Under the pieces are notes generated by a model that ran no database searches, was not told the origin of the DNA, and was given only the letters and a program-made list of their open reading frames with translations. Below are positions 7,771-15,427 of a stretch of DNA of 64,000 nt, in pieces. The translations under genes and the position numbers were made by a program. The stretch's first letter is position 1. Every line of letters starts with the position of its first letter. The stretch is from Flavimobilis rhizosphaerae (GTDB taxonomy: Bacteria; Actinomycetota; Actinomycetes; Actinomycetales; Cellulomonadaceae): assembly GCF_014852685.1 (NCBI RefSeq), contig NZ_JACZDF010000002.1, positions 248,001 to 312,000 on the forward strand, read 5' to 3'.

Positions 7771-9138
7771 GTGCAGGGACGACAGGGGTGGCGGCAAGGT
7801 CTCGTCGCCGCGGTGGCGACGTTCGCCCTCATAGGTGGTGGCCTCGTGGGGGCCGGTGCGGCGCACGCGGCGCCTGCGACGGCCGAGGCGGCTGCGGGCG
7901 TCGTCGGTGGTGCGGCGAAGCTGAAGATCTCGTCGCAGCCGAAGGCGCGCACGGTCGCGGCCGGCAAGACTGCGACGTTCACCGTCAAGGTGCCGCGCGG
8001 TGCGAAGGTCACGTGGCAGGTCCGCAAGCCGGGCTCGAAGAAGTACGTGACGGTCAAGGGCGCGACGCGGACGACGCTCGCGGTGAGGGCGACGACGAAG
8101 CTCGACGGCGCCCGCTACCGGGCGAAGGCCGTCAAGGGCAAGGCGCGTGCGACGTCGTCGTCCGCACGCCTCACGGTCGTGACGAAGCCGAGGTTCCGCA
8201 CCTCGCCGGCCGCCGCGACGACCGCGTACGGCCGGACGGCGTCGTTCAAGGTGTCGGCGTCCGGCGGGTCGGTCTCGTACACGTGGTACCGCAAGCTCGC
8301 GGGGGCAACGAAGTACACGAAGGTCGGCACGGGCAGCAAGATCTCGGTCACGGCGACGGCGTCGCTCGACGGCGCCCGCTACCGGGCCGTCGCGCGGAAT
8401 GCTGCGGGGTCGAAGACGTCGCGCAGCGCAGTCCTGCGGACGGGTGCCGCCCCGCGGATCACGACGCAACCGCGGATCACGGTCGTCGACGCGGGCGCGG
8501 ACGCGGTGTTCTCGGTCGCGGCCGCGGGGGAAGGTCTCTCCTACACGTGGCAGACGCTCGAGGTCGACTCGGAGACCTGGCGGACGGTGAGCACGGGTGC
8601 GGGCACGACCTTGACGGTGCCTGCCGTCGGCGCGCAGCGGTCGGGCCTCAGCGTGCGGGCCGTGGTGACGAACCGCTACGCGTCGGTGACGTCCGAGGAG
8701 GTCGGCGTTCTCGTGCGGCCGACGGCGACCGACCCGGGCAGCCCTGCGCTGCCGTACGCGGTCGGGGACCTGCTCGGCCTGTGGCTCGACAAGGCGGAGA
8801 TCCTCGACCCGGAGCTCGGATATCCGGCTCCTGGGGACGGGTTCACGTACGAGTCGGCGGTCTTCATGGCCGCGGACCTCGCCGAGAAGCCGGTGTCGCC
8901 GTCGTCGTTGACGTTCGCGCACACGGGCGCGGACGGCACGGCGTACGAGGTCGTCGACGTCGTCGACGTCTTCGAGGCGCTCGCCGAGGCGTTCGGTGAG
9001 GAGAGCGTGGTCAACGAGGTCGGGCTCGTGCTCCTCATGGTCGTCGTCAAGGTCCCGACTGGCGCGCACGGCGGGCAGTGGAGCGTGACGTCGACGTCGG
9101 GGGCCTCGCCGTCGACCGCGTACTTCGACCTCTGCTGA
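7771..9138 (+). CDS. Secreted protein with three Ig-like domains
   Basis: I start this 455-residue protein at the GTG preceded by AAGGGTGG; another in-frame GTG lies at 7762. A signal peptide covers residues 1-35 (GLVAAVATFALIGGGLVGAG, then AHAAPA). Three Ig-like repeats follow, with conserved patterns: KISSQPKARTVAAGKTATF/VTWQVRKPG, then RTASFKVSASGG/SYTWYRKLAG/DGARYRAVARN, then ITTQPRITVVDAGADAVFS/SYTWQTLEVD. Such modules are usual in actinobacterial cell-surface adhesins or enzyme accessory proteins. The last about 140 residues (from TDPGSPALPYAVGDLLGLWL) form a separate acidic domain I do not recognise. There is no LPxTG anchor. A strong terminator follows at 9152. Confidence 0.75.
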   Translation: MQGRQGWRQGLVAAVATFALIGGGLVGAGAAHAAPATAEAAAGVVGGAAKLKISSQPKARTVAAGKTATFTVKVPRGAKVTWQVRKPGSKKYVTVKGATRTTLAVRATTKLDGARYRAKAVKGKARATSSSARLTVVTKPRFRTSPAAATTAYGRTASFKVSASGGSVSYTWYRKLAGATKYTKVGTGSKISVTATASLDGARYRAVARNAAGSKTSRSAVLRTGAAPRITTQPRITVVDAGADAVFSVAAAGEGLSYTWQTLEVDSETWRTVSTGAGTTLTVPAVGAQRSGLSVRAVVTNRYASVTSEEVGVLVRPTATDPGSPALPYAVGDLLGLWLDKAEILDPELGYPAPGDGFTYESAVFMAADLAEKPVSPSSLTFAHTGADGTAYEVVDVVDVFEALAEAFGEESVVNEVGLVLLMVVVKVPTGAHGGQWSVTSTSGASPSTAYFDLC

Positions 9139-9151
9139 CCCCCACGCACGT

Positions 9152-9193
9152 GCGGCGGGCGGGCAGGCCCTCGGGGGCCTGCCCGCCCGCCGC
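9152..9193. terminator. Bidirectional terminator hairpin
   Basis: A perfect 19-bp GC-rich inverted repeat (arms 9152-9170 and 9175-9193) with a TCGG loop sits between the convergent genes ending at 9138 and 9205. It can end transcription from both sides. Confidence 0.8.
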
Positions 9194-9204
9194 CGTCTAC
9201 GAGG

Positions 9205-10122
9205 TCAGCGCAGCAGGAGCGCGACGGCGGCCATGACGGGCAGGGCGCCGAGCGTCGTGAGGGCGATCGTGTCGCGGGCGACGACCTGGCCGGTGCGATA
9301 ACGGTCCGCGTAGTTGAGGACGTTCTGCGCGGTGGGCAGGGCGGCGAGCACGACGACCACGTAGAGGTCGTGCCCGTCGAGCCCGAGCGCGGTGCCGATC
9401 GCCCACGCGGCGAGCGGCATGCCGACGAGCTTGAGGGCTGTGGCGAGGGTGACGTTGCGGCGGTCGGTGCCGGCCTCGAGGAGGCGGGTCCCGGCGAGCG
9501 AGATGCCGAAGGCGACGAGCATGAGGGGCACGGCGCCACCGCCGAGGATCAGCAGGGGTTCCATGACGACGTCGGGCACGGTGGCGCCGGTGAGGGCGAC
9601 GGCGAGCCCGGCGGCGGAGCCGAGGATGATGGGGTTGCGGACGGGCTGGGTGAGGACGCGCCGCCAGGAGACGGTCCCGGACGATGACGCGTCGAGGACG
9701 GCGAGCGCCGTCGGGGCGAGCAGGAGGAGCTGGGCGAGGATGACGGGCGCGACGGCGGCGGGCTCGCCGAGGATGTAGGTCGCGACGGGTAGGCCGATGT
9801 TGTTGGCGTTGACGTAGCCGGCGCCGAGGGCGCCGATCGTCGTCTCGCCGACGGGCCTGCGCCACCAGCCGCGGACGACGGCGACGTGCAGCGTCGCGAC
9901 GACGAGCGCGGCACCGAGGGACGCGACGAGCAGGGGAGAGAAGAGCCGTCCGGGGTCGGCGCCGGCGAGGATCGTGAAGAGGAGCGCGGGTGCGAGGACG
10001 AAGAACACGAGCCTGGCGAGGGCCTCGCGGGCGTCGGGCCCGAGGAGGCCGACGCGTCCGACGACCCAGCCGGCGGCGACGACGACGGCGATGATCGTGT
10101 ATCCCTCGAGGACTCCCAGCAT
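9205..10122 (-). CDS. AEC-family (auxin efflux carrier-like) permease
   Basis: The 305-residue protein has about ten hydrophobic segments arranged as two halves. It shows the AEC hallmark glycine/asparagine-rich stretches: GYVNANNIGLPVATYILGE in the first half and LAALPTAQNVLNYADRY in the second. Family members are secondary transporters that export or import small carboxylates and related anions; the substrate cannot be predicted here. I chose the ATG at 10122 because GGGAGG lies 9 bases upstream of it, while the ATG at 10131 touches that ribosome site. The gene is convergent with the Ig-like protein and divergent from the MYG1 gene. Confidence 0.85.
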   Translation of the reverse strand: MLGVLEGYTIIAVVVAAGWVVGRVGLLGPDAREALARLVFFVLAPALLFTILAGADPGRLFSPLLVASLGAALVVATLHVAVVRGWWRRPVGETTIGALGAGYVNANNIGLPVATYILGEPAAVAPVILAQLLLLAPTALAVLDASSSGTVSWRRVLTQPVRNPIILGSAAGLAVALTGATVPDVVMEPLLILGGGAVPLMLVAFGISLAGTRLLEAGTDRRNVTLATALKLVGMPLAAWAIGTALGLDGHDLYVVVVLAALPTAQNVLNYADRYRTGQVVARDTIALTTLGALPVMAAVALLLR

Positions 10123-10197
10123 GACGACCATCCTCCCAGAAACCGGTACCCGTGCGGTGGGGCCGCCGCCCTCAGGTCGACGACGAGAGCGGTGGCC

Positions 10198-10209
10198 TAG
10201 CCTGGACGG
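10198..10209 (+). promoter_or_regulatory. Putative leaderless -10 element of the MYG1 gene
   Basis: TAGCCT (10198-10203) ends 6 bases before the GTG start at 10210. That is the spacing expected when transcription starts at the first base of the start codon, as is common in actinobacteria. No ribosome site is seen. Confidence 0.45.
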
Positions 10210-11079
10210 GTGATCATCGCCACCCATGACGGCAAGTTCCATGCCGACGACGTCTTCGGCGTCGCACTCCTCACCTCGCTCCACCCGGACGCCGAGGTCG
10301 TGCGCACGCGCGACCCTGAGCGGCTCGCGCAGGCCGACGTCGTCCTCGACGTCGGCGGCGTCTACGACGCCCGGACGCTGCGATTCGACCATCACCAGAA
10401 GAGTTCCGGGGCGCGTCCGAGCGGCATCCTCTTCTCGGCCTTCGGCCTGCTCTGGCAGCACTACGGCCTCGAGTACTGCGGTGGTGACGCGCGGGTGCAC
10501 GGCAAGATCGATCGCCGCCTCGTCACCGCCATCGACGCGGTCGACAACGGGCAGGACCTCTACACCGTCTCCGACTTCGGCACGCCGCCGTTCGACATCT
10601 CCTCGACGCTCGGTCTCTTCAACCCGCTCGGCGACGACGAGTCGTTCGACGGGCAGTTCCGGGTCGCGGTCGACCTGGCACGCACGCTGCTCGCGCGGCT
10701 GCGCCAGCAGTACGTCTCGGCGTTCGCCGCCGAGGACGAGTTCAAGGAGCTCTACGCGGCGACGCCCGACAAGCGGTTCGTCGTGCTCGAGAAGTTCATG
10801 CCGCACGGCTCGGTCGCGACCGCGCAGCCCGAGCTGCTCTTCACTGTCTTCCCCGGGGCGACGGGCAACTGGACGATCCAGACGGTGCGTCCCGAGGGGT
10901 CGGAGTTCGGCTCCCGCAAGCACCTTCCCGCCGCCTGGCGGGGGCTCAACGACGCCGAGCTCGCGGCGGTGACGGGCGTCGAGGACGCGGTGTTCTGCCA
11001 CAAGGCGGGATTCATCGGGGCCGCGCGCTCGCGCGAGGGCGCGCTTCGGCTCCTCGAGCTCGCGCTCGAGGAGCCGTGA
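10210..11079 (+). CDS. MYG1-family (UPF0160) metal-dependent hydrolase
   Basis: The 289-residue protein starts IIATHDGKFHADDVFGVALL and carries DVGGVYD and the histidine motif RFDHHQKS, then AIDAVDNGQD. These are the metal-binding motifs of the MYG1/UPF0160 branch of DHH-type phosphoesterases. Eukaryotic MYG1 is a 3'-5' RNA exonuclease; the bacterial role is unproven. The C-terminal motif (GLNDAELAAVTGVEDAVFCHKAGFI) is also typical of the family. The protein is full length and cytoplasmic. The GTG start is probably leaderless (see the -10 element just upstream). A hairpin terminator follows at 11112. Confidence 0.85.
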   Translation: MIIATHDGKFHADDVFGVALLTSLHPDAEVVRTRDPERLAQADVVLDVGGVYDARTLRFDHHQKSSGARPSGILFSAFGLLWQHYGLEYCGGDARVHGKIDRRLVTAIDAVDNGQDLYTVSDFGTPPFDISSTLGLFNPLGDDESFDGQFRVAVDLARTLLARLRQQYVSAFAAEDEFKELYAATPDKRFVVLEKFMPHGSVATAQPELLFTVFPGATGNWTIQTVRPEGSEFGSRKHLPAAWRGLNDAELAAVTGVEDAVFCHKAGFIGAARSREGALRLLELALEEP

Positions 11080-11111
11080 CTCGCGGGGAGGCGTGAGGAG
11101 GGTGTGAGGTG

Positions 11112-11150
11112 CGGCACCCGGGGAGTCGGCCATGGCGCCCCCGGGTGCCG
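11112..11150 (+). terminator. Hairpin terminator after the MYG1 gene
   Basis: Arms CGGCACCCGGGG (11112-11123) and CCCCGGGTGCCG (11139-11150) form a perfect 12-bp stem with a 15-base loop, without a T-run. It separates the MYG1 gene from the tRNA-Thr promoter region. Confidence 0.6.
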
Positions 11151-11247
11151 TCCGCAGCGGTCGACAGGTGTCGGACCGGGGGTCAGGAATGGCCTCTGAC
11201 CTGCGGATTTCGTTTCAGGCGAGCCCTCAGGTATCGTTCTTCGCGCT

Positions 11248-11319
11248 GCCCCCGTAGCTCAGTGGTAGAGCGCAGTCTTGGTAAGACTGAGGTCATGGGT
11301 CCGATTCCCATCGGGGGCT
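11248..11319 (+). tRNA. trnT: tRNA-Thr(GGT)
   Basis: The cloverleaf folds fully: acceptor GCCCCCG pairs with CGGGGGC, the D arm is GCTC/GAGC, the anticodon stem CAGTC/GACTG carries loop TTGGTAA (anticodon GGT), and the T arm contains the GGTCCGATTCC core. CCA is not encoded. With the following tRNA-Met and rpmG it makes the conserved actinobacterial thrT-metT-rpmG order. Confidence 0.95.
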
Positions 11320-11405
11320 CTGTTGGTGCGCGAGGCTGTCGCGTGGGAGGATTGCTCCCGCGCGCGGCGTCGATCGCCGACGTGATGTCTCACGACATCG
11401 TTCGA

Positions 11406-11482
11406 GGCGGGGTAGCTCAGCTGGTCAGAGCGCACGACTCATAATCGTGAGGTCGCGGGTTCGAGCCCCGCCTCCGCTACCA
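11406..11482 (+). tRNA. trnM: tRNA-Met(CAT), elongator type, CCA encoded
   Basis: Acceptor GGCGGGG pairs with CTCCGCT (G-U at the end), the D arm is GCTC/GAGC, and the anticodon stem CACGA/TCGTG carries loop CTCATAA. The anticodon stem lacks the three G-C pairs of initiator tRNA and there is no C1-A72 mismatch, so this is elongator Met. The 3' CCA is encoded at 11480-11482. Confidence 0.93.
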
Positions 11483-11560
11483 AGAACGACCTTCAGCGCG
11501 CCGGCCGGCGGCGCGCCGAGCATCAGACAAGCACCTCAGGGTGCGAGAGGTGGCAAGACC

Positions 11561-11731
11561 GTGGCTAGCAAGTCCGCTGACGTTCGCCCGAAGATCACGC
11601 TCGCCTGCGTGGACTGCAAGGAGCGCAACTACATCACGAAGAAGAACCGCCGCAACAACCCTGACCGGCTCGAGCTGGCGAAGTTCTGCCCGCGCTGCGG
11701 CAAGCACACCGCGCACCGCGAGACTCGCTGA
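11561..11731 (+). CDS. rpmG: 50S ribosomal protein L33
   Basis: The 56-residue protein [19 protein letters not shown]... is L33 of the zinc-binding type, with two CxxC pairs (CVDC, CPRC), and ends in the usual basic tail. The GTG start follows GAGAGG. Its position after tRNA-Met and before the dehydratase pair matches the conserved rpmG2-hadABC neighbourhood of actinobacteria. It binds the E-site region of the large subunit. Confidence 0.95.
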   Translation: MASKSADVRPKITLACVDCKERNYITKKNRRNNPDRLELAKFCPRCGKHTAHRETR

Positions 11732-11763
11732 CCCTCGGTCAGCGCGTAGTTCCTGGACCTCGA

Positions 11764-12219
11764 GTGGCGATCAACGCGTCCTACGCCGGCCGTCAGTACG
11801 CGCCCACCGACCCCTATCAGGTGGGTCGGGCGAAGGTCAGGGAGCTTGCAGCGGCCACGGCCGCGACCCAGCCCGTGCACCACGACCTCGTGGCAGCACG
11901 GGCTGCTGGCTATCCGGACCTCGTCGCATCCCCGACGTTCGCGGTGATCATCGCGCAGGCCGCCGAGGCTCAGCTCATCGAGGACCCTGACGCCGGCATC
12001 GACTTCAGCCGCGTCGTCCACGCCGACGAGCGCTTCACGCACACGCGTCCCATCGTCGCGGGCGACGAGATCACGACGGTGCTCCACGTCGACTCGATCA
12101 CCGAGCGCGCCGGGCTCGCCATGGTGACGACGCGATGCGAGCTCTTCGGCGACGCTACGCTCACCGACCACGTCGCGACGGTCCGCTCGACGCTCGCCGT
12201 CCGTGGGGAGGACGCATGA
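11764..12219 (+). CDS. MaoC-like dehydratase N-domain protein (HadA-like)
   Basis: The 151-residue protein is a hot-dog fold with the HadA/Rv0635 start pattern (INASYAGRQYAPTDPYQVGRAK, broken here by no gap), SPTFAVIIAQAAEAQLI and the region HADERFTHTRPIVAGDEI. In mycobacteria the HadA-HadB pair dehydrates beta-hydroxyacyl-ACP in FAS-II. In an organism without evidence of mycolates the substrate is less sure, but a hydroxyacyl dehydratase role is likely. HadA subunits lack the catalytic His/Asp and bind the acyl chain; consistent with this, no DxNPIH motif is present. The stop overlaps the next ATG (ATGA), so the pair is translationally coupled. Confidence 0.85.
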   Translation: MAINASYAGRQYAPTDPYQVGRAKVRELAAATAATQPVHHDLVAARAAGYPDLVASPTFAVIIAQAAEAQLIEDPDAGIDFSRVVHADERFTHTRPIVAGDEITTVLHVDSITERAGLAMVTTRCELFGDATLTDHVATVRSTLAVRGEDA

Positions 12220-12638
12220 CGACTCCCGTGCTCGCCGATCTCGCCGTCGGCCAGGAGATCGGCTCGCGCTCGATCGACGTCGATCGCGCTCGCCTTGTCC
12301 GTTACGCGGGTGCGAGCGGGGACTTCAACCCCATCCACTGGAACGAGCGGTTCGCGACCGAGGTCGGGCTGCCCGGTGTCATCGCGCACGGCATGCTCAC
12401 CATGGGGCTTGCCGTGACGGTCGTGAGCGAGTGGGCGGGGGATCCGGGCCGGGTCGTCGACTACCAGACGCGTTTCGCGCGTCCCGTCGTCGTGCCGGAC
12501 CCCGGCACCGCGACGGTCGAGGTCACGGGCGTCGTCGGCGCGATCGACGCCGAGGCAGGCACGGTGCGTATCGATCTCACCGTCGTCTTCGAGGGCGCGC
12601 GAGTCCTTGCGAAGGCCCAGGCGGTCGTCCGCCTCTGA
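12216..12638 (+). CDS. MaoC-family dehydratase, catalytic subunit (HadB-like)
   Basis: The 140-residue hot-dog protein carries the catalytic hydratase-2 motif GDFNPIHWNERFA (Asp and His), followed by GLPGVIAHGMLTMGL and VVDYQTRFARPVVVPD. These match the HadB subunit of hydroxyacyl dehydratases. It works with the non-catalytic partner encoded just upstream; the two overlap by four bases. The stop codon lies inside a 20-bp tandem duplication (12621-12660), so the second copy repeats the end and stop of the gene. There is no HadC-like third gene here; the next gene is a convergent lacI. Confidence 0.88.
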   Translation: MTTPVLADLAVGQEIGSRSIDVDRARLVRYAGASGDFNPIHWNERFATEVGLPGVIAHGMLTMGLAVTVVSEWAGDPGRVVDYQTRFARPVVVPDPGTATVEVTGVVGAIDAEAGTVRIDLTVVFEGARVLAKAQAVVRL

Positions 12639-12660
12639 CCGCGGTCGTCCGCCTCTGACC
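12621..12660 (+). repeat. 20-bp perfect tandem duplication across the hadB-like stop
   Basis: The unit GCGGTCGTCCGCCTCTGACC occurs at 12621-12640 and again at 12641-12660 with no mismatch. It contains the last codons and TGA stop of the dehydratase gene; the second copy is out of use. It looks like a recent slippage event. Confidence 0.9.
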
Positions 12661-12723
12661 GCGGGGCTGCTCGCCCCAAGGTCGACCCGGACGTTTCCGG
12701 GACCGTCCTACGGCGCTGCGACC

Positions 12724-13821
12724 CTACGAGTTGCGCGGCGCCGCGGCGCTCGGTGGCGGGCCCGTCGTCGTGCCGATGCGCAGCTCGACGGGCATCGTCG
12801 TCCGCGTCACGGTGCCGTCGGCGAGGAGCGCGCGTACGGCGAGGCCCATCTCGCGGCCCTTGGCCTCGAGGGGCTGGATGACTGTCGTGAGCTCGCCCGA
12901 GAACCACGGCAGGTCGAGCCCGTCGAAGCCGGCGACGGACATGTCCTCCGGGACGCGCAGCCCGGCCTCGTGCAGTGCGAGGACGGCCCCGGCTGCGAGG
13001 AGGTCGGACTGGGCGACGACCGCGGTGGGGCGGGTCGCCGGGTCGGGGAAGCGCTCGAGGATCGCGCGCATCGCGGCGGCCCCGTTCTCGACGAGCGAAG
13101 CCTCGGTCTCGTAGATGCCGACGAGGTCGACGCCCGAGCCGAGGACGGCGTCGAGCCGGTGCCGGGTCGGCGTCCAGTCGACGAGCTCGCGCCGGGCGTC
13201 GTCGACCCAGCCTTCGCGCCGTCCCATGCGGAACGGCAGCGTGATGGTGACGAAGCGCTCGTGGCCGAGCCCGGTGAGGTGCTCGATCGTCGCGACGACC
13301 CCGCCGTGGTCGTCGATCTCGACGAGCGAGGAACCTTCGACCTCGTTGCCCTCGCCGACGACGATGGGGATGCCGCGCTTGCGGAGGGTCTCGACGCGCG
13401 GGTCGGACGTGTGGGCGCCCCAGATGAGGACGGCGACGTCCATCCCGGCGCTCGTGAGGAGGGGGTCGACGCCGATCTCGCCGTCGACGTACGACTCGAC
13501 GCCGGGGACGAGGAGGACGCCGAGGTCGGCCTCGCCGAGGGCTGAGGTGAGGCCGTCGAGGACCTGGACGGAGACGGGGTCGCGGAAGGACCGTTTGAGC
13601 TTGTCACCGATGACGACACCGACGATGTCGTAGCGTCCGGAGCGGAGCTGGCGACCGGCGGGGTTGGGGCCGCCGTAGCCGAGCTCTGTGGCCGCGTCGA
13701 GCACCTTGGCGCGGGTGCTGTCGGCGATGGGTCCGGAGGCCGAGAACGCGAGGGACGCGGTGGAGACGGACACGCCGGCGGCGCGGGCGACGTCGGTGAG
13801 CGTCGGTCGCGCGTGGGACAT
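12724..13821 (-). CDS. LacI-family transcriptional repressor
   Basis: The 365-residue protein has the LacI N-terminal helix-turn-helix (LTDVARAAGVSVSTASLAFS) and hinge, then a periplasmic-binding-protein-like sensor domain (DIVGVVIGD, PIVVGEGNEV, TAVVAQSDLLAAG, MSVAGFDGLDLP). I chose the ATG at 13821 because AGGAG precedes it; the longer frame has no ribosome site. It is divergent from two sugar-type MFS transporter genes. A 16-bp palindrome of LacI type (13973-13988) overlaps the expected transcription start of that operon, so the protein probably represses it until a sugar-like ligand binds. The ligand is unknown. Confidence 0.9.
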   Translation of the reverse strand: MSHARPTLTDVARAAGVSVSTASLAFSASGPIADSTRAKVLDAATELGYGGPNPAGRQLRSGRYDIVGVVIGDKLKRSFRDPVSVQVLDGLTSALGEADLGVLLVPGVESYVDGEIGVDPLLTSAGMDVAVLIWGAHTSDPRVETLRKRGIPIVVGEGNEVEGSSLVEIDDHGGVVATIEHLTGLGHERFVTITLPFRMGRREGWVDDARRELVDWTPTRHRLDAVLGSGVDLVGIYETEASLVENGAAAMRAILERFPDPATRPTAVVAQSDLLAAGAVLALHEAGLRVPEDMSVAGFDGLDLPWFSGELTTVIQPLEAKGREMGLAVRALLADGTVTRTTMPVELRIGTTTGPPPSAAAPRNS

Positions 13822-13934
13822 GGGTGCTCCTCGGTCGGGCGGTGGTGTGCGTCGTGTCCAGTATCCCTGAGGGGAGGGCCGGACGGCGAACGGTGCCACG
13901 ACGCTGGCTTGGCCAAGATTTTACGTGGTGCGCG

Positions 13935-13964
13935 TTGACCCTGGGCATGGTCGCGTCGGACACT
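13935..13964 (+). promoter_or_regulatory. Putative promoter of the MFS operon
   Basis: TTGACC (13935-13940) and GACACT (13959-13964) are 18 bases apart, a reasonable sigma70-type pair. The expected start point falls at or just before the operator palindrome at 13973. Confidence 0.5.
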
Positions 13965-13972
13965 GGAGGCCC

Positions 13973-13988
13973 CTCGAAACGTTTCGAG
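13973..13988. promoter_or_regulatory. LacI-type operator palindrome
   Basis: CTCGAAACGTTTCGAG is a perfect 16-bp palindrome with the central CG and A/T-rich half sites typical of LacI/GalR operators. It lies between lacI and the MFS genes and just downstream of a promoter, where bound repressor would block initiation. Confidence 0.75.
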
Positions 13989-14080
13989 AGGCCTCGGGTC
14001 GCAGTGCCCGCCCCCGCCATGTGCATCCCGCCGCACACACCCACCCTGCGCAGCCCCCGCACCCCCGACCCGAGAGCTCC

Positions 14081-15427
14081 ATGACGCACGCCCCCGACGC
14101 CACGACCGCCGCACAGACCTCACGCGCCCGCTGGGCCCTCGTGAGCCTCTTCGCGCTCCTCGGGCTCATGATGTCGAGCTGGCTCTCGCGCCTTCCGTCG
14201 ATCCGCGCGGGCCTCGGTCTCACGGAGGGCCAGCTCGGGCTCGTCCTCGTCGTCGGGTCCGTCGGGTCGCTCCTCGTCGTCGCAGCCGCAGGCCCGCTTG
14301 TCGAACGCTTCGGGAGCGCCCGCATCCTCCACGTCTCGACCGTCGGGTTCGGGACGGCCCTCACGCTCCTCGCGCTCGGCGTCCAGCTCGGCTCCGTCGC
14401 GCTCGTCGCCGCCGGGATCTTCCTCAACGGCGCGACCTGGGCCCTCAACAACGTGCCGTTCAACCTCGAGTCGGCCGCGATCGAGCGTGCGGTCGGCCGC
14501 ACGATCCTCCCGCAGTTCCACGCGTTCTTCTCCGTCGGCGCGCTCGCCGGCACGGGCGTGGGCGCCGCGTGCTCGGCGCTCGGCGTCCCCGCGGCCGCGC
14601 AGCTCGGCGCGTCCGTCCTCGTCGTCGTCGCATGGCGCGTGCTCGCTCTGCCTCCGGTCGTCGCCCGCGCGAGCGTTCCCGTCGCCGGACGGGTGGGCGA
14701 CAAGCGTGCCGCGCGCACGGGGCTCGCCGCGTGGCGCGAGCCCCGCACGCTGCTCCTCGGCGTCGTCGTGCTCGCCGCGTCGATGTCCGAGGGGTCCGCG
14801 AACGACTGGCTCTCGATCGCGGTCGTCGACGACCTCGGCGGGAGCGAGGCCGTGGGCGCCGTCGTCTTCGGCGTCTTCCTCGGCTCGATGACCGCGTTCC
14901 GGCTCGCGGGAGCAGGTCTCGTCGACCGCTGGGGACGCGTCGCGGTGCTTCGCGGGTCCGCGCTCGTCTCGATCGTCGGCCTCACGACGTTCGGGCTCGC
15001 GCCGGGGGTCGCGGTCGCGGCCGTCGGCGTCGCGCTCTGGGGTTTCGGGGCGGCGCTCGCCTATCCGCTCGTCATCGCCGCCGCCTCCGACGACCCTGTC
15101 CGCGCTGCCGGCCGTGTCTCGGTCGTCTCGGCCTTCGCGTCGATCGCGTCGATCGCCGCTCCGCCGCTGCTCGGCTTCGTCGCGGAGCACCTCACGACGC
15201 GCACAGCCCTCATGCTCGTGCTCGTCCCGCTCGTCGCCGCCCTCCTCGCCGCGGGCCGCGCACGGCCGCTCGTGCCGGAGCCTGCCCCCGCGCCGCTCGT
15301 CCCCGCGCCGCTCGTCCCCGCGCCGCTCGTCCCCGCGCCGCCGTCGACCCCTGAGGGCGACGACGACCGCCGCACCCCCGTCCCCGCGCTCGCGGGCACG
15401 CACGACCCCAAGGAACCGCTCTCGTGA
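14081..15427 (+). CDS. MFS transporter (first of tandem pair)
   Basis: The 448-residue protein has about twelve hydrophobic segments and MFS features: WLSRLPSIRAGLGLTEGQLG at the first helix and the A-like loop GPLVERFGSARIL after helix 2. Its mid-segment EGSANDWLSIAVVDDLGGSE is shared almost exactly with the next gene, so the two are paralogues. The C-terminus carries a proline-rich tail made of PLVPA repeats (15-bp DNA repeat at 15286). The start is the ATG after GAGAGCTCC. It probably takes up a sugar or related compound whose presence is sensed by the divergent LacI repressor. The stop overlaps the next start (GTGA). Confidence 0.85.
   Translation: MTHAPDATTAAQTSRARWALVSLFALLGLMMSSWLSRLPSIRAGLGLTEGQLGLVLVVGSVGSLLVVAAAGPLVERFGSARILHVSTVGFGTALTLLALGVQLGSVALVAAGIFLNGATWALNNVPFNLESAAIERAVGRTILPQFHAFFSVGALAGTGVGAACSALGVPAAAQLGASVLVVVAWRVLALPPVVARASVPVAGRVGDKRAARTGLAAWREPRTLLLGVVVLAASMSEGSANDWLSIAVVDDLGGSEAVGAVVFGVFLGSMTAFRLAGAGLVDRWGRVAVLRGSALVSIVGLTTFGLAPGVAVAAVGVALWGFGAALAYPLVIAAASDDPVRAAGRVSVVSAFASIASIAAPPLLGFVAEHLTTRTALMLVLVPLVAALLAAGRARPLVPEPAPAPLVPAPLVPAPLVPAPPSTPEGDDDRRTPVPALAGTHDPKEPLS
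15286..15330 (+). repeat. Three perfect 15-bp tandem repeats in a transporter tail
   Basis: The unit CCCCGCGCCGCTCGT is repeated three times without mismatch and encodes the PAPLV steps of the cytoplasmic tail. Copy number could vary between strains without breaking the frame. Confidence 0.85.

Noticed and set aside
10123-11133. Extension of the AEC transporter frame upstream through the MYG1 gene
   Set aside because: The extra residues are low-complexity shadow of the plus-strand MYG1 gene. The transporter has a ribosome site and ATG at 10122.
14120-15403. 427-codon Asp/Arg/Glu-rich frame opposite the first MFS gene
   Set aside because: It is the antisense shadow of a transporter gene with clear MFS motifs and operon context.
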